From: Candidatus Vecturithrix granuli
Lineage (GTDB): Bacteria > Moduliflexota > Moduliflexia > Moduliflexales > Moduliflexaceae
Length of the DNA stretch: 40,976 bases
Direction: 5' to 3'
Assembly (NCBI GenBank): GCA_000739535.1
Contig: DF820464.1
Location: forward strand, 95,573 to 136,548
Under the pieces are notes generated by a model. That model was not told the DNA's origin and did no database searches. It saw nothing but the letters and a program-made list of their open reading frames with translations. Every line of letters starts with the position of its first letter. Positions within the stretch are counted from its first letter, which is position 1. Of the stretch, positions 39,547 to 40,976 are shown piece after piece. A program made the translations under genes and the position numbers.

Positions 39547-40383
39547 ATGAAAGCATGGTATCGAGGAAAGAGATATTTTTATCTTATCATCGTATTGTAT
39601 ATATTCGTTTTTGTTCTTGCCGGTTGTTCGGAGGATGGGGAGAATGGGAATTCAACATCACCGATTGATCAGAACCTGCCCGCGACCTTACATGCGATTC
39701 TCTGTATTGCTGATCACGAGTCGGATATTGGGGAGGCAGGGATAGTTGACATGAATTCAATGAATAGCTGGCTCAATCAGATCAGTCAAAACACCAGCAT
39801 GTCCCTCAATCGCATTGTTCTGAAGGGGACGAGCAGAAATTTAAGCCAAAACGCCCTGCTGAATGTGATCGCGACGCTGCCTGTCGAATCGAACGATGTG
39901 ATTGTGTTTTATTATACAGGTCATGGCGGGGCGAATGAATTTCTCGGCGGGTCAAAATGGCCGTTGATGTTGTTTCAGAATAATGAATTGGTAGATTATG
40001 CCGTTATTAGCGAAGTGATCAAGGCCAAAGGCGCTCGATTTGTCGTGACAATCGCTGATTGCTGTAACAATTATTCCTTTCAAGCCAAATCCAGAGCTCT
40101 CGTTCCTAAAGGAACCTCCGATGGCTACCAGAGCTTGTTTTTGAAGCAAAGCGGATATATCGTGATGTCAGCCGCTTCAAAAGGAGAATTTTCATTAGCA
40201 GGAAGTGATGGCGGCATGTTCACAAATCAATTTCTCAGTGTATTTTATGCCAATGTCAGCACGGATAGCCCTGGTTGGAAAACCATCATGCAGCAGGCAT
40301 CTCAAACGCTTGGCGCCTATGAAAGCACCGGAAGGTTAATCATCTTCCATCCGCAATATGATCTGGATGTGTCGTCACTCTAA
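39547..40383 (+). CDS. Lipoprotein with caspase-like (peptidase C14) domain
   Basis: A 278-residue protein with AGAGG nine bases before ATG. The lipoprotein signal peptide ends in lipobox LAGC (Cys27). The domain reads LHAILCIADHESD...MNSWLNQI, then NDVIVFYYTGHGGANE with candidate catalytic His126. Next is ARFVVTIADCCNN with candidate catalytic Cys173 (Cys172 adjacent). SGYIVMSAASKGEFSLAGSDGGMFTNQFL follows. This order, GHGG then D-x-C-N, is that of bacterial metacaspases/orthocaspases. Cleavage after basic or acidic residues cannot be predicted. Membrane anchoring of a single caspase-like domain is notable. It lies next to another lipoprotein on the same strand. Confidence 0.85.
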   Translation: MKAWYRGKRYFYLIIVLYIFVFVLAGCSEDGENGNSTSPIDQNLPATLHAILCIADHESDIGEAGIVDMNSMNSWLNQISQNTSMSLNRIVLKGTSRNLSQNALLNVIATLPVESNDVIVFYYTGHGGANEFLGGSKWPLMLFQNNELVDYAVISEVIKAKGARFVVTIADCCNNYSFQAKSRALVPKGTSDGYQSLFLKQSGYIVMSAASKGEFSLAGSDGGMFTNQFLSVFYANVSTDSPGWKTIMQQASQTLGAYESTGRLIIFHPQYDLDVSSL

Positions 40384-40976
40384 GAAACGCGAGTTCGGGA
40401 GAAGCTCTGACCCGAAATCGTCAATGAGAGCAGCTTGTTGAGCCAGTATCACGATTCATCGTGCTGTCCAGAGACACGAAGCAGGAATCCGTGAACCACC
40501 GTTTCAGCGGTTTCCGGCGTGCGGGGCAACCCCGATGAAGCGGTTCACAGGTGGTCTATACACCCCAGACTCCCCTGAGAGGGGCAGGGCTGTTAAGTTC
40601 TACCCCCTCAATCCCCCGCAAGCGGGGGAGGTTGATCCGTTTCCCCCCGCTTGCGGGGGGAACAAAAGGGGGGGCACAGCTTTTCCTCGCGAGAACTTAA
40701 CAGCCCTGCGAGCAATCGGGGGGCTGGCTCAAGAATCTTATCCCGAAGTCATGTTATTGTAGAAAAGATAAATACCTCTCCCTTCCCAAATTCGCCGTAG
40801 GCAATCTACAGGGCAACTGCTATGCGATAGGAGGAACGATGACGGTGTTCCTGCGTGCTACAATACTTGAAGCCCTACGGGCTATCACTGCTAAATAATT
40901 AACGTGAGTTCGGGATAAGCTTGTAAGCCCCAACGGGGCGGAATCTGGTAGCCCAGGGTGTCAGCCCTGGGACACT
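40384..40976. repeat. Repeat-rich non-coding end of the window
   Basis: No gene is supported in the last ~590 bp. A 17-nt perfect inverted pair CAGGGCTGTTAAGTTCT / AGAACTTAACAGCCCTG (40585-40601 and 40692-40708) encloses G- and C-run hairpins (CCCCCGCAAGCGGGGG, CCCCCCGCTTGCGGGGGG). GTGAACC...GGTTCAC-type arms flank 40490-40550. GCCCTACGGGC, GCCCCAACGGGGC and CCCAGGGTGTCAGCCCTGGG follow near 40872-40972. The last three resemble the repeats at 20780-20990. Confidence 0.75.

Noticed and set aside
40585-40708. Possible CRISPR or tandem array
   Set aside because: The repeats are nested inverted pairs, not direct repeats with unique spacers. No CRISPR array or cas gene was seen in the window.
40535-40762. 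A 75-codon frame near the right end
   Set aside because: It lies wholly in G/C-run palindromic repeats (PPQAGEVDPFPPACGG is a typical repeat translation).

Overview
The window looks like a piece of chromosome from a free-living Gram-negative bacterium of moderate GC content. The evidence is an ABC-2 polysaccharide exporter, five lipobox or signal-peptide surface proteins, two PEP-CTERM sorting tails, HtpG, a CbpA-type DnaJ, and many short palindromic repeats between genes. The mix resembles large-genome environmental lineages such as candidate phylum KSB3/Modulibacteria. That is a recollection-based guess with low confidence; no rRNA or tRNA is present to test it.

Layout. (1) 1-7500: the tail of a PEP-CTERM protein, then a tightly overlapping + strand operon: ABC permease, Wzt-like ATPase, sulfotransferase, and a sulfotransferase/coiled-coil/GT2 fusion. 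A 134-bp palindrome supplies the end of the fusion gene. An overlapping AbiEii-type pair and a second GT2 paralog follow. I read this as synthesis and export of a sulfated surface glycan. (2) 7600-12060, - strand: radical SAM/SPASM protein, AsnB-type amidotransferase, and an orphan ABC solute-binding protein with a low-complexity insert. (3) 12269-19951: soluble REC-PAS-histidine kinase, HutH, an isochorismatase-family hydrolase, an alpha/beta hydrolase and MarR (all three on -), then HtpG.

(4) 20028-28640, - strand: the most unusual part. A c-di-GMP-I (GEMM-I) riboswitch aptamer followed by an intrinsic terminator precedes a 1398-residue secreted YD-repeat/Rhs protein with a ParB-like C-terminal toxin candidate. 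Its immunity candidate overlaps it by ATGA. Downstream lie two orphan Rhs tips that lack normal gene starts, each followed by a small immunity candidate. Then comes a short secreted YD/FN3/PEP-CTERM protein. This looks like a recombinational toxin-tip array whose full-length copy is under a second-messenger riboswitch.

(5) 28900-32780: a beta-helix lipoprotein and a GH99/WbsX-like lipoprotein in one operon, then a PlsC-like protein on the other strand. (6) 33200-38590: CbpA-type DnaJ, a GlpA-like FAD dehydrogenase with an FrdB-like Fe-S protein, and a fused HisD-HisB protein in which several metal-ligand positions appear substituted. (7) 38700-40976: two lipoproteins, one with a caspase-like His/Cys dyad, then a repeat-rich tail.

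At least five families of palindromic repeats occur. One (AAACC[A/G]GGTTTC hairpins, five copies) sits where terminators are expected.
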